Shown here piece after piece: positions 43,330 through 52,961 of a stretch of 64,000 nt of DNA; position 1 is the stretch's first letter, and each line of letters opens with the position of its first letter. The notes below the pieces were generated by a model. The model had not been told where the DNA came from and did no database searches. It saw only the letters and a program-made list of their open reading frames with translations. This stretch comes from Halobacteriales archaeon QS_6_64_34 (lineage in GTDB: Archaea > Halobacteriota > Halobacteria > Halobacteriales > Haloarculaceae): assembly GCA_003020925.1 (NCBI GenBank), contig PXRT01000010.1:159437-223436 (forward strand), given 5' to 3'. A program made the translations under genes and the position numbers.

Positions 43330-44112
43330 TCATCTGCCGTCCCGTGCGGTCGCGACCTGGCGGGCGATAAGCCCCGCCTGCGTGCCGGCGGTAAAGCCCG
43401 CGTCGATGTTGACGACCGACAGCGCCGTACAGGACTGGAGCATGCCTGAAAGCGCGGCGTCGCCCTCGCCGCCGTGGCCGTACCCCGTCGAGACCGGCAG
43501 ACCGATGACCGGCACGTCGACGAGCCCCGCGACGACGGTGGGCAGGGCGCCCTCCCGACCGGCGGCGACGACGAGGACGTCCTGCTCACGCAGGCGGGAC
43601 ACGGCGTCGATTGTCCGGGCGAGGCTGGCGACGCCGGCGTCGTCGATTCTCGTCACGTCGGCGCCCATCTCGCGGGCTATCATCGCGGCCTCGCCCGCCG
43701 GGACGGCGTCGGACGTGCCGGCGGTGACGACGCCGACGCCCGCGTCGATGGCGGGCCGCTCGAACTCGGGTGCGGTGGCCACGAGCCATCTCGCCCGCTC
43801 GTCCCACCGGACGGTGGCGTCGGGGGCGCTCTCGGCCAGTCGCCGCCGGACGGCCGCCGCGCCGGCCCCATCGACTCGGGTGACGATTGCTCGGCCCGTG
43901 GTCCCGATGGCCGTCGCCGCGAGGTCGGCTATCTCCCCGGCCGTCTTTCCGCTGCCCAGTATCGCCTCGGGGACGCCCGAGCGGCGCTCGCGGGCGGCGT
44001 CGAACCGCCCGGCGCCGGTCGTGGCGTACCCCGAGAGCGTCGCCTCGGCCTCGGCGGCGGTCACCTCGCCTGCCGCGACCGCCTCCAGTATCTCGCGCAT
44101 GTGTGCGCCCAT
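43330..44112 (-). CDS. larB: Nickel-pincer cofactor biosynthesis protein LarB
   Basis: LarB carboxylates and cleaves nicotinic acid adenine dinucleotide, the first step to the nickel-pincer cofactor of LarA-type racemases. The 260-residue protein begins with a helical N-terminal domain (LEAVAAGEVTAAEAEATLSG) and continues into a PurE-like domain: VGVVTAGTSDAVPAGEAAMI near residue 125, LVVAAGREGALPTVVAGLVD near 180 and LPVSTGYGHGGEGDAALSGM near 205. It is physically separate from larE at 6.5 kb; larC and larA are not seen here. ATG 44112 or 44,100. Confidence 0.9.
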   Translation of the reverse strand: MGAHMREILEAVAAGEVTAAEAEATLSGYATTGAGRFDAARERRSGVPEAILGSGKTAGEIADLAATAIGTTGRAIVTRVDGAGAAAVRRRLAESAPDATVRWDERARWLVATAPEFERPAIDAGVGVVTAGTSDAVPAGEAAMIAREMGADVTRIDDAGVASLARTIDAVSRLREQDVLVVAAGREGALPTVVAGLVDVPVIGLPVSTGYGHGGEGDAALSGMLQSCTALSVVNIDAGFTAGTQAGLIARQVATARDGR

Positions 44113-44316
44113 CCGGGAGCCACCTACTCCTATCCGTCGATTGTGTGGCGCCAGCGCGCGCGAGACGGCTGGGTAGCACCGTTCTCCTCATATATCAACT
44201 ATGTGGCCACAGTCGTCGCGATGCCGTCGTGATTTGCCTTATTTATATGGGTCCTGTTGACCGAAACGGCCTGAAACCCCCGTCAGTACCGGTAAGAGCG
44301 ACCCAATTGGGGAAAG

Positions 44317-44324
44317 TATTTAAA
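44317..44324 (+). promoter_or_regulatory. Promoter of the histone-fold gene
   Basis: TATTTAAA, about 30 bases before ATG 44350, with a purine-rich GGGGAAAG in front as a transcription-factor-B site. It is one of the cleanest promoters in the window. A second TTATTTATAT box is at about 44,236. Confidence 0.65.
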
Positions 44325-44349
44325 CAGTCCCCCCGCACGGAACCACTGT

Positions 44350-44517
44350 ATGGCAGACCTAATCGTCAAAGCCGCCGTAAAAGAAGAGCTCGATGACATG
44401 AACGTTGCGTCGGACTTCTACGAGGCACTCGACGCCGAAGTTGAGGAACTGCTCGCCGACGCCGCTCGACGGGCTGAATCCAACGACCGGAAGACAGTCC
44501 AGCCGCGAGACCTGTAA
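44350..44517 (+). CDS. Small histone-fold protein (DUF1931-like)
   Basis: 55 residues: MADLIVKAAVKEELDDMNVA, SDFYEALDAEVEELLADAAR and RAESNDRKTVQPRDL. The helix-long helix-helix order with the end KTVQPRDL is that of a histone-fold monomer, although the protein is acidic and lacks the N-terminal part of true archaeal histones. It may bind DNA or act as a dimerisation unit. The strong promoter suggests high expression. Confidence 0.75.
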   Translation: MADLIVKAAVKEELDDMNVASDFYEALDAEVEELLADAARRAESNDRKTVQPRDL

Positions 44518-44586
44518 GGCTGTTTCCACCCGATTTTCTTTCAGCGAACCGACCAGCGACAGCGCCGGCCGACGAGTAGACACTCT

Positions 44587-45267
44587 CTAGAACTCTCTCA
44601 CCGTCACGCCGTCCTCGCGTCCGACGTGGATTTCGTCGGCCAGCCCGACGAACAGTCCGTGTTCGACGACGCCCGGGAGCGATGCGAGGTCTGTCGCCAG
44701 CGCCGCCGGCTCCTCGATAGCGCCGAAGGCACAGTCTGTCACCAAATTTCCGTTGTCGGTGATAACGGGGCCGTCCTTTCGCTTGGCCTGCCGGAGCGTC
44801 GGCTCGCCGCCCAGTTCGCGGACCGCCTCCGCGACTGTGGTCCGGGCGGCCGACAACACCTCCACCGGCACGGGCCCGGAGAGCGTCTCGGCTTCCTTCG
44901 TCGGGTCGGCGACGACGAGAAAGCGGTCGGCGCTCGCGTCGACGATTTTCTCGCGGGCGTGGGCCGCCCCGCCGCCCTTTATCAGGTCCCCGCCGGCCAC
45001 CTCGTCGGCGCCGTCGATGGCGAGGTCGACGCTCACTTCGTCGAGGTCGGCAAGCGGGATACCGGCTTCGCGAGCGAGTTCACGGGACTGAAAGGAGGTC
45101 GGGACGCCGACGATATCGAGGCCGGCATCGACCTGCCGGCCGATGGCCCGGATGGCGTACGCCGCCGTGCTTCCGGTGCCCAGGCCGACGACCTGGCCGT
45201 CTTCGACCGTCTCGGCCGCCGACTCGCCGGCCGCCCGTTTCGCCGCGTCGGAGCCACCCTGTTTCAT
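44587..45267 (-). CDS. rpiA: Ribose-5-phosphate isomerase A
   Basis: 226 residues, interconverting ribose-5- and ribulose-5-phosphate. The family motifs are GLGTGSTAAYAIRAIG near residue 29, DLAIDGADEVAGGDLIKGGG near 82-101 with the catalytic acid in KIVDASADRFLVVAD shortly after, and KRKDGPVITDNGNLVTDC near 160. ATG 45267 (MKQGGSDAAKRAAGESA) gives the usual length. Confidence 0.95.
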   Translation of the reverse strand: MKQGGSDAAKRAAGESAAETVEDGQVVGLGTGSTAAYAIRAIGRQVDAGLDIVGVPTSFQSRELAREAGIPLADLDEVSVDLAIDGADEVAGGDLIKGGGAAHAREKIVDASADRFLVVADPTKEAETLSGPVPVEVLSAARTTVAEAVRELGGEPTLRQAKRKDGPVITDNGNLVTDCAFGAIEEPAALATDLASLPGVVEHGLFVGLADEIHVGREDGVTVREF

Positions 45268-45325
45268 ACCTGACCCTCCGCCGACGGCAACAAAACGTTT
45301 GTTCTCCCGGTGTGACACTTTCCAC

Positions 45326-45418
45326 ATGGACTGTACTTACTGCGGGTGTACCGTCGAGGCCCACGACCCGGCGGAGCTGACAACGGGGACGGCCTGCAAC
45401 TGGTCGCCGGCCGAGTGA
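45326..45418 (+). CDS. 30-residue cysteine-rich protein
   Basis: MDCTYCGCTVEAHDPAELTT and GTACNWSPAE: four cysteines and a histidine suggest one bound zinc. The start overlaps the upstream region of rpiA on the other strand, and the gene is 37 bases before the phosphohexomutase gene. It is short but has a sensible zinc pattern and codon use. Confidence 0.5.
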   Translation: MDCTYCGCTVEAHDPAELTTGTACNWSPAE

Positions 45419-45455
45419 GCGGTAGGCTTTTTTCCGCCGCCTGCGCCCTCGGCGT

Positions 45456-46772
45456 ATGAACCTCTTCGGAACGAGCGGCATCAGAGGACCGGTCGGCGAG
45501 ACGGTCACGGCCGACCTCGCGCTGTCGGTGGGACGGGCACTGGGCGTCGACTGTGCCGACGTCGTCGTCGGTCGGGACCCGCGAGCGAGCGGGCAGTTCC
45601 TCCAGTCGGCGCTGGTCGCGGGGCTCCGCGAGAGCGGCACCGACGTAATCGACGTGGGCGTCGCGGCGACGCCGACGGTCGCCCGCGCCGTCGGATGGCG
45701 CGACGCCGACGCCGGCGTTGCCATTACGGCGAGTCACAACCCGCCCGAGGACAACGGGCTGAAGCTCTGGCAGCCATCGGGGCAGGCATTCGACAGCGAG
45801 GGCCGGGAGCGAATCGAGGCCCGCATCGCCGAGGACGCCTTCGAGCCGGCCGCGTGGGACGAGAGCGGGAGCCTGGAGACGTGGGACGCTCGCGCCCGCC
45901 ACGTCGACGCTATCCGGGCCGAACTCGACCGCGAGTCGATGGACAGCCGCGTCGTCGTCGACGTGGGTAACGGCGCCGGCGGCGTCACCGTGGACGTCCT
46001 CACTGCCCTGGGCTCGCACGTCGAGACGCTGAACGCTCAGCCCGACGGCGCGTTCCCGGGCCGGCCCAGCGAGCCAACGGCGGAGAACTGCGGGTCGCTG
46101 TCGACGCTGGTGGCCGAAACCGACGCCGACATCGGTATCGCCCACGACGGCGACGCCGACCGGATGCGGGCCGTCGCCGGCGACGGCACCTACCTCACCG
46201 GCGACGTCACGCTCGCCCTGTTCGCTCGCGCGGCCGCCGAACCCGGCCAGCGCGTCGCCGTCCCGGTCGATACGAGCCTGGCCGTTGCGGACTACCTCGC
46301 CGAAATCGACGTCGGCGTCGAGTACACGCCGGTCGGTGACGTCTACGTCGCCGAGGCCGCCGAGGCCCCCGACGTGGCCTTCGGCGGGGAGCCAAGCGGC
46401 GCGTGGATATGGCCCGCCCACACGCTCTGTCCGGACGGCCCGCTCGCGGCCTGTACTATCGCCGCGCTGGATGCCGACCGGCCGCTGGCAGACCGCATCG
46501 ACGAGGTCCCGACCTATCCAATCCGGCGGGACAGCGTCGAGGTCGAAAATAAGGCGGCGGTGATGGACCGGGTCCGCGAGCGCGTGCTCGCCGACTACGA
46601 CGACGTGACGACCCTGGACGGGGTGCGCGTGGACCTGGGCGACGCCTGGTTCCTGCTCCGGGCCAGCGGCACGCAGCCACTTGTCCGGGTGACTGCGGAG
46701 GCCCGCGAGGAGGCCCGCGCCGACGAGGTGCTGGCCACGGCTCGGGACTGTCTGTCGGGCGCCCGGGAATAA
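45456..46772 (+). CDS. glmM: Phosphoglucosamine mutase-like phosphohexomutase
   Basis: 438 residues. It opens with MNLFGTSGIRGPVGETVTAD, the FGTSGIRG wording typical of archaeal GlmM, then AITASHNPPEDNGLK (phosphoserine near residue 92), IAHDGDADRMRAVAG near 228, FGGEPSGAW near 309 and LLRASGTQPLVRVTAEA near 397. GlmM turns glucosamine-6-phosphate into the 1-phosphate for UDP-GlcNAc synthesis; phosphomannomutase or glucomutase activity is an alternative. Confidence 0.88.
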   Translation: MNLFGTSGIRGPVGETVTADLALSVGRALGVDCADVVVGRDPRASGQFLQSALVAGLRESGTDVIDVGVAATPTVARAVGWRDADAGVAITASHNPPEDNGLKLWQPSGQAFDSEGRERIEARIAEDAFEPAAWDESGSLETWDARARHVDAIRAELDRESMDSRVVVDVGNGAGGVTVDVLTALGSHVETLNAQPDGAFPGRPSEPTAENCGSLSTLVAETDADIGIAHDGDADRMRAVAGDGTYLTGDVTLALFARAAAEPGQRVAVPVDTSLAVADYLAEIDVGVEYTPVGDVYVAEAAEAPDVAFGGEPSGAWIWPAHTLCPDGPLAACTIAALDADRPLADRIDEVPTYPIRRDSVEVENKAAVMDRVRERVLADYDDVTTLDGVRVDLGDAWFLLRASGTQPLVRVTAEAREEARADEVLATARDCLSGARE

Positions 46773-46812
46773 GCGAATCGACCCGTGACCGACCCAGCCA
46801 CGGGGACGACAG

Positions 46813-46968
46813 TTATCTGCGTGTCGACCGGGCCTCGCGGATGTCGGCCCCGTCGCGTATCTTGTCCTCACACTGCGGACAGACTCGTGGTTTCTCGACG
46901 CCGTTTGGCGTAAAGACCCGCGCGTATGCGGCAGTTACGAAATTCTCACAGTTCTGGCATTCCGGCAT
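46813..46968 (-). CDS. 51-residue zinc-ribbon protein (DUF7563-like)
   Basis: MPECQNCENFVTAAYARVFT then KPRVCPQCEDKIRDG: two C-x-x-C knuckles in the same layout as the protein at 43,071. The end EARSTRR is basic. A minus-strand AT-rich box (TTAAGACAATATACG region near 46,990) fits as its promoter. Confidence 0.65.
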   Translation of the reverse strand: MPECQNCENFVTAAYARVFTPNGVEKPRVCPQCEDKIRDGADIREARSTRR

Positions 46969-47032
46969 ACACCCTGACAGAAGGCGTATATTGTCTTAAT
47001 AGTGGCGTCGTGGGAACTGTTACCACGCGTGT

Positions 47033-47611
47033 TCAGAAATCGCCCGTCACGGTGCCGTCTTCGCCCAGTTCCACGACGCCGTCGAACAGCGCTTGGAACT
47101 GCGCGACGGTCTCCTCGTCGTGGACTTCCTGGGCGAGGTGGAACATCCCGACGGCGTCGTACTCCCCGAGGAGTTCGAGGATGTCGCCGACGGCTTCCAG
47201 GGCCCGCTGTTCGTCGGCGTAGTAGATGAGTTCGGTGACGGAGTCGAAGCTCACGCGCAGTTTCCCCTCGTGGTCTTTGAGGAACTGCTCGGTCTCGGCG
47301 ACGATGCCGTCCAGGTCGTCGGGTGCGGAGGCGTAGCGGACCTGGTCGGACTGCCGGCGGGTATACCCTCGCTCGACCGACAGCGTATCGAGGATGGTGG
47401 CGCTCCCTTCGTCGACTTCGTAGTACTCCAGTTTCTGTTTGACCTCGCGGGCGGTGGTCCGCGTCGAGATGACCAACATCGCGTCCGTGTCCGTCGAGAG
47501 GAAGTCGGTGTCGAGCCGGTCGGTCGCACCGGTGCTCGGATGCAAGAGGAGGATACCGGTGCCACCCGCGACGGTCTCGGGCGTGTTGTCGATGGCCAGC
47601 GTGTACTCCAT
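47033..47611 (-). CDS. RecA/KaiC-fold protein without Walker A (DUF7090-like)
   Basis: 192 residues. The order of segments follows the RecA/KaiC core: GTGILLLHPSTGATDRLD, AMLVISTRTTAREVKQKLEY, LRVSFDSVTELIYYADEQRA and DAVGMFHLAQEVHDEETVAQ. The Walker A lysine is missing, so ATP binding is doubtful. Haloarchaea have many KaiC-derived proteins of this kind (for example DUF7090) thought to serve in signalling. The exact family number is from memory. Confidence 0.6.
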   Translation of the reverse strand: MEYTLAIDNTPETVAGGTGILLLHPSTGATDRLDTDFLSTDTDAMLVISTRTTAREVKQKLEYYEVDEGSATILDTLSVERGYTRRQSDQVRYASAPDDLDGIVAETEQFLKDHEGKLRVSFDSVTELIYYADEQRALEAVGDILELLGEYDAVGMFHLAQEVHDEETVAQFQALFDGVVELGEDGTVTGDF

Positions 47612-47665
47612 ATGCCGAAAGGGGCGTGACGACGGGCATTAACTTTTGCGAGGGACGCGTCGCCG

Positions 47666-47776
47666 GTCACCATCGGGCCACTGAGCGACGCCGTCTTCGA
47701 CTCGGGAGTGACGACGGACCCGGACGGCACCGGGTTCGGTCTGGCAATCGTCGAGGCCGTACAAGAGACCTACTAG
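47666..47776 (+). pseudogene. Histidine kinase ATPase-domain remnant
   Basis: The plus strand reads VTIGPLSDAVFDSGVTTDPD, then GTGFGLAIVEAVQETY and TAG. GTGFGLAIV is the G2 box of histidine-kinase ATPase domains and the F box precedes it. Nothing of the rest of a kinase is present upstream, so it is the tail of a deleted gene. Confidence 0.65.
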
Positions 47777-47867
47777 TGTACTCGGGCAGATACGAGCCGG
47801 GGGGCAGGCATCGGTGATAGCGAATCGATTCGAAACGCCTTCCATATCTGCCACCGACTTCATCTCT

Positions 47868-48548
47868 ATGAGCGTCAGCGACGAGTTCGACGAGTGGGCC
47901 GCCTGCGGGAAGGACCGAGGGATGGAAGGCCGCCACTGGCACACCGCAAAGCACGTCCTCGCGCGGATGCCCGTCGAGGCCGGCGACACCGTCCTGGACC
48001 TGGGCTCCGGCAGCGGCTACGCCGGCCGCGCGCTGAAAGAGACCGCCGGCGCCGGCCGGGCCTACGGTATCGACGCCTCGCCGGCGATGGCCGAAAACGC
48101 CCGCTCCTACACCGACGACCCCGACATCGGCTTTCTGGTAGGCGACTTCGAATACCTGCCCTTCGAGACCGACAGCGTCGACCACTGCTTCTCGATGGAG
48201 GCCTTCTACTACGCGAGCGACCCCCGCGCCGTCCTCGAGGAGGTCGCCCGCGTATTGTGCCCTGGCGGGACCTTCCACTGTGCGGTCAACTACTACGAGG
48301 AGAACGTCCACTCACACTCGTGGGACGAACTGGTCGAGGTGTCCATGACCCGCTGGAGCGGGGCCCAGTACCGCGAGGCTTTCCGCGAGGCCGGACTGGC
48401 CGTCGCCGTCCAGGACAACGTCCCCGACCGCGAGATAGAGATTCCGCCGGCGGGCGAGTTCCCCACCGAGGACTGGGAGAGCCGCGAGGCGATGGTCGAA
48501 CGGTATCGGGAGTTCGGGACGCTCGTCACCGTCGGCGTCGCACCCTAA
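47868..48548 (+). CDS. Class I SAM-dependent methyltransferase
   Basis: 226 residues. Motif I is VLDLGSGSGYAGRALKE near residue 43, followed by AYGIDASPAMAENAR (motif post-I), VGDFEYLPFETDSVDHCFSM (motif II) and EVARVLCPGGTFHCAVNYY (motif III). The conserved HSHSWDELVEVSMTRWSGAQ afterwards may shape the acceptor site. The substrate is not evident. ATG 47868 (MSVSDEFDEWAACGK) is chosen because the domain begins there. Confidence 0.85.
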   Translation: MSVSDEFDEWAACGKDRGMEGRHWHTAKHVLARMPVEAGDTVLDLGSGSGYAGRALKETAGAGRAYGIDASPAMAENARSYTDDPDIGFLVGDFEYLPFETDSVDHCFSMEAFYYASDPRAVLEEVARVLCPGGTFHCAVNYYEENVHSHSWDELVEVSMTRWSGAQYREAFREAGLAVAVQDNVPDREIEIPPAGEFPTEDWESREAMVERYREFGTLVTVGVAP

Positions 48549-48615
48549 ACTAAACACTACCCATGATTAGGGACCAATCTCGAGCACCGGCTGGCAGGCG
48601 TGAGGTGGCACGGCG

Positions 48616-48701
48616 ATGAGTGACTCGCCCGACAGGGACAGACGGCGACTCCTCCAGACGCTGGGCTCGTCGGCGGGTCCGCCTACGTGTTCGAGCGCTG
48701 A
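48616..48701 (+). pseudogene. Remnant of a Tat-exported protein
   Basis: MSDSPDRDRRRLLQTLGSSA is a good twin-arginine signal start (RRRLLQ), but the reading frame soon loses coding character. A one-base shift gives GLVGGSAYVFER and a stop at 48,701. No mature domain follows before the rhodanese gene. Confidence 0.35.
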
Positions 48702-48829
48702 CCGGCGGTCCTCGTCACCGTGCTCGGTCTCATGCGGTCGGCTTTCTCCCCGATGCGGTCATCCGTCCGCGACTGGCCCGCTACACGACCGGGATGCCCG
48801 CGAGCCTCTACTTCGTCGGCTGGACCGGT

Positions 48830-49621
48830 TCAGCTGTCGGGGTGCCCGCTCTCCAGCGGACGGTCCTGGGCCTCCCACTCGGTGAGGCTCCCCTCGTAGA
48901 ATTCCACGTCCGCAAAGCCCAGATGCCTGAGCACGACGTAGGTGTGGCTGATGCGCCGGGCGGTGTTGCAGTACAGCACGACGCGTTTCTCGGGGACGAT
49001 GCCGACCGATTCCAGTACCGCGAGCGCCTCCTCACGGGGGAGCAGCCCCCGCGTCTCGTCGTCGACGAGGTCGCGCCAGTCCAGCAGGACCGCGCCGGCG
49101 ATGTGGCCGTCGGCGTATTCGGACTCGTCGCGGGTGTCCACGAGGACAGCCTCGGGGTCCTCGCCCGCGGCGGCGACCCGGTCGGCGTCGACCAGCGGCG
49201 TCGTCGCCGGCGGGTCGCCGCCGTAGTCGGTTTCGGCGAGGGCGGGCCCCTCGTTGCTCGTCGGCTGTTCGAGTTGCCAGCTGGAGAAATCGCCGTCGAG
49301 CAGGTGGAGTTTCTCGGGGTCGTGGCCCAGTAGTTCGGCCGTCACCAGAAACCGGGCGGCGAAGACGCCGTGGTGGTCGTCGTAGGCGACTATCTCGCTG
49401 TCGGCGCTGATACCGCTCCGGGAGAGCAACGCGGCCCACTCGCCCGTACTCGGCAACATTCCCTCGCTGTCGCCGGAGCCGGTCCGGAAGCGGTCGAAGG
49501 GAATCGAGACCGCGCCCGGTAGGTGCGCCATCGCGTCGTACTCCCAGCCGTCGCGCACGTCGACGATGTCCAGCCTCTCGCTGTTGTCGGCCACCCAGTC
49601 GGCGGAGACGATATCGGTCAT
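48830..49621 (-). CDS. tssB: Thiosulfate sulfurtransferase (two rhodanese domains)
   Basis: 263 residues: an inactive N-terminal rhodanese domain (about 1-130) and a catalytic one (about 150-263) whose active cysteine is in VLYCNTARRISHTYVVLRHL. The loop CNTARR is the anion-binding active site that carries the persulfide. It is divergent from a second two-domain rhodanese gene at 49,878. Together they resemble the tssA/tssB pair of haloarchaea; which is A and which is B is my guess. Confidence 0.8.
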   Translation of the reverse strand: MTDIVSADWVADNSERLDIVDVRDGWEYDAMAHLPGAVSIPFDRFRTGSGDSEGMLPSTGEWAALLSRSGISADSEIVAYDDHHGVFAARFLVTAELLGHDPEKLHLLDGDFSSWQLEQPTSNEGPALAETDYGGDPPATTPLVDADRVAAAGEDPEAVLVDTRDESEYADGHIAGAVLLDWRDLVDDETRGLLPREEALAVLESVGIVPEKRVVLYCNTARRISHTYVVLRHLGFADVEFYEGSLTEWEAQDRPLESGHPDS

Positions 49622-49769
49622 TACCGACCGTTCCGCCTCCGACCGCTTGAAAACTCGGATAGACACTGCTCGAAGATATCGACAACTGTTGCCGACTCTG
49701 TCAGCTCCGCTCCCCCGGAGCCGCCTCGTGCCTATCTTTTCAGGGTAACATTGTGTGTAACGGTGACAA

Positions 49770-49877
49770 TGGCCGTTCCTGTTGTAGAGGCAACATATGC
49801 CGCCACAGGGGAGGAGTGGCCGTCCATGCCGACACTCGTGGTAATATATGTGTGGTAGGCTAAGGGTTCAACGCATT
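49770..49877. promoter_or_regulatory. Promoter region of the plus-strand rhodanese gene
   Basis: GTAATATATGTG near 49,840 stands about 32 bases before ATG 49878. The rest of the gap between the two divergent rhodanese genes is AT-richer than its flanks and shows no gene. Confidence 0.5.
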
Positions 49878-50732
49878 ATGACTGAATACGCCAACGACGT
49901 GCTCGTCTCGGCCGACTGGGCCAGCGAGCGCCTCGACGAGTTCCAGGACGACGACGCCGACCTCCGGCTGGTCGAAGTCGACGTCGACACGGAAGCCTAC
50001 GACGAAGCCCACGCGCCCGGCGCCATCGGCTTCAACTGGGAGACAGACCTGCAGGACCAGACGACACGGGACATCCTCTCGAAGGACGACTTCGAGGACA
50101 CCATGGGTGCCGCCGGTATCAGCGACGAAGACACCGTCGTCCTGTATGGCGACAACTCCAACTGGTTTGCCGCCTACACCTACTGGCAGTTCAAGTACTA
50201 CGGCCACGACGACGTGAAGTTACTGGATGGCGGCCGCGAGTACTGGCTCGAGAACGACTACGAGACGACCGACGAGGTGTCTGAGTTCTCCGAGACCACC
50301 TACACGGCGTCCGGTCCGCGCGAGTCCATCCGCGCCTACCGCGACGACGTCGAAAACGCCATCGACAAGTCCCTGCCGCTGGTCGATGTCCGCTCGCCCG
50401 AGGAGTACTCCGGCGAGATTCTCGCACCCCCCGGACTCCAGGAGACCGCCCAGCGCGGCGGCCACATCCCCGGCGCATCGAACATCTCCTGGGCCGCCGT
50501 CACGAACGACGACGGCACCTTCAAGAGCTACGACGAACTCGAGGAGCTCTACGGCGAGTACGGCATCGACGGCGACTCCACGACCGTCGCTTACTGCCGC
50601 ATCGGCGAGCGCTCCTCGGTCGCGTGGTTCGCCCTGCACGAGCTGCTGGGCTACGACGACACCATCAACTACGACGGCTCCTGGACCGAGTGGGGGAACC
50701 TCGTCGGCGCCCCCATCGAGAAAGGCAGCTAG
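49878..50732 (+). CDS. tssA: Thiosulfate sulfurtransferase (two rhodanese domains)
   Basis: 284 residues with the same two-domain plan. The N-terminal domain reads LVEVDVDTEAYDEAHAPGAI and lacks the cysteine (VVLYGDNSNWFAAY). The C-terminal domain has LVDVRSPEEYSGEI and the active cysteine in VAYCRIGERSSVAWFALHEL. CRIGERSS is the loop type common to mitochondrial-like thiosulfate sulfurtransferases. ATG 49878 is preferred over an upstream one at 49,848, which lies inside the promoter. Confidence 0.82.
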   Translation: MTEYANDVLVSADWASERLDEFQDDDADLRLVEVDVDTEAYDEAHAPGAIGFNWETDLQDQTTRDILSKDDFEDTMGAAGISDEDTVVLYGDNSNWFAAYTYWQFKYYGHDDVKLLDGGREYWLENDYETTDEVSEFSETTYTASGPRESIRAYRDDVENAIDKSLPLVDVRSPEEYSGEILAPPGLQETAQRGGHIPGASNISWAAVTNDDGTFKSYDELEELYGEYGIDGDSTTVAYCRIGERSSVAWFALHELLGYDDTINYDGSWTEWGNLVGAPIEKGS

Positions 50733-50902
50733 AGCGTTTCAACCCCGCTGATTTTTTGGCGTGCTGACCGGGTAGCGACGCCTGTACTGGTATCTGATTG
50801 TGTTTCAGCGACTTTCTGGTTGCTCGGACTCCTTCATTTCTCACCTACATCTCATACTGTTCCTAGCCGTAGATTCAAGGCCGTAGCTAGCAAGAAGTCA
50901 GT

Positions 50903-51184
50903 GTGGACCGACAGGAACTCGAACGCACGCTGTGCGAGACGTTCGACGACGCGGGGGCGGCCGCGCTGGTGGCGCGACAGGCCGGCGACATGGCCGACGG
51001 GGGCCAGTTCGACGCGGACTTCGACGGCGAACTGACCGTCGACACCGTCGTCGAGAACTTACAGGACGCGCCGCCGAAGTACACTCTCGCCGAGCGGTGG
51101 AACTGGTGGCTCGGGGCGCTGGACCTCTCACACGGCGGCTATACGCGTTTTCGCATCCGTCTGGACGTCGATACGGAGTCCTGA
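50903..51184 (+). CDS. 93-residue protein of unknown function
   Basis: It starts at GTG 50903 (MDRQELERTLCETFDDAGAA). Sequence is helical and acidic in the first half, then a Trp-rich stretch ERWNWWLGALDLSHGGYTRF and a beta end IRLDVDTES. Codon use is that of a core gene. I do not recognise the family. Confidence 0.6.
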   Translation: MDRQELERTLCETFDDAGAAALVARQAGDMADGGQFDADFDGELTVDTVVENLQDAPPKYTLAERWNWWLGALDLSHGGYTRFRIRLDVDTES

Positions 51185-51212
51185 CCGCCGCCACAAAAAC
51201 CGAGCGCCAGCC

Positions 51213-51332
51213 TCAGAGTACTGAGAGCCCGTGGGCCTCTCGTGCGTGGTCGAGGAGTGCCTCCGTTGTCTCGAACTCCTCGCCGCATGTGCACGTGTGG
51301 TACGTAGTCGGGGTTTGCTGGCGTGTTGCCAT
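51213..51332 (-). CDS. 39-residue C2H2 zinc-finger protein
   Basis: MATRQQTPTTYHTCTCGEEF then ETTEALLDHAREAHGLSVL: C-x-C near residues 14-16 and H-x-x-x-x-H form a single classical zinc finger. Haloarchaea encode several such micro-proteins. An AT-rich promoter-like region (near 51,358-51,378) precedes it on the minus strand, next to the TnpB element end. Confidence 0.65.
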   Translation of the reverse strand: MATRQQTPTTYHTCTCGEEFETTEALLDHAREAHGLSVL

Positions 51333-51393
51333 AGCAAACACACCTTGTTCGCCAACCATAATAATTGTTTATGTTGTTGTGTTACCAGGCCAC

Positions 51394-52759
<1,366 letters not shown>

Positions 52760-52961
52760 TTTTCGCCTCGCACTTTCTATAATCGGTGTCACCACGACCG
52801 CCCAGACCAACTGGGACCGCACTCGTTTTGCGAACACGGCCCGCCGTCGGCGCGACGACGCTGCCCTGCGGTAGCGACGGTTTCCGGACGCCTCTCGTAT
52901 TTTTCACCGCCAGTGAAATTATATTGTTGGCAGCCTAACGACCGGTAGCACTTCCTCTCTC

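Noticed and set aside
45264..46871. 535-codon frame opposite the glmM-like gene
   Set aside because: No recognisable domain; covers a well-supported gene and a micro-protein gene.
48620..49333. Plus-strand frame across the rhodanese gene
   Set aside because: Mostly antisense to the rhodanese coding sequence; only the first 85 bases show a possible Tat-signal remnant.
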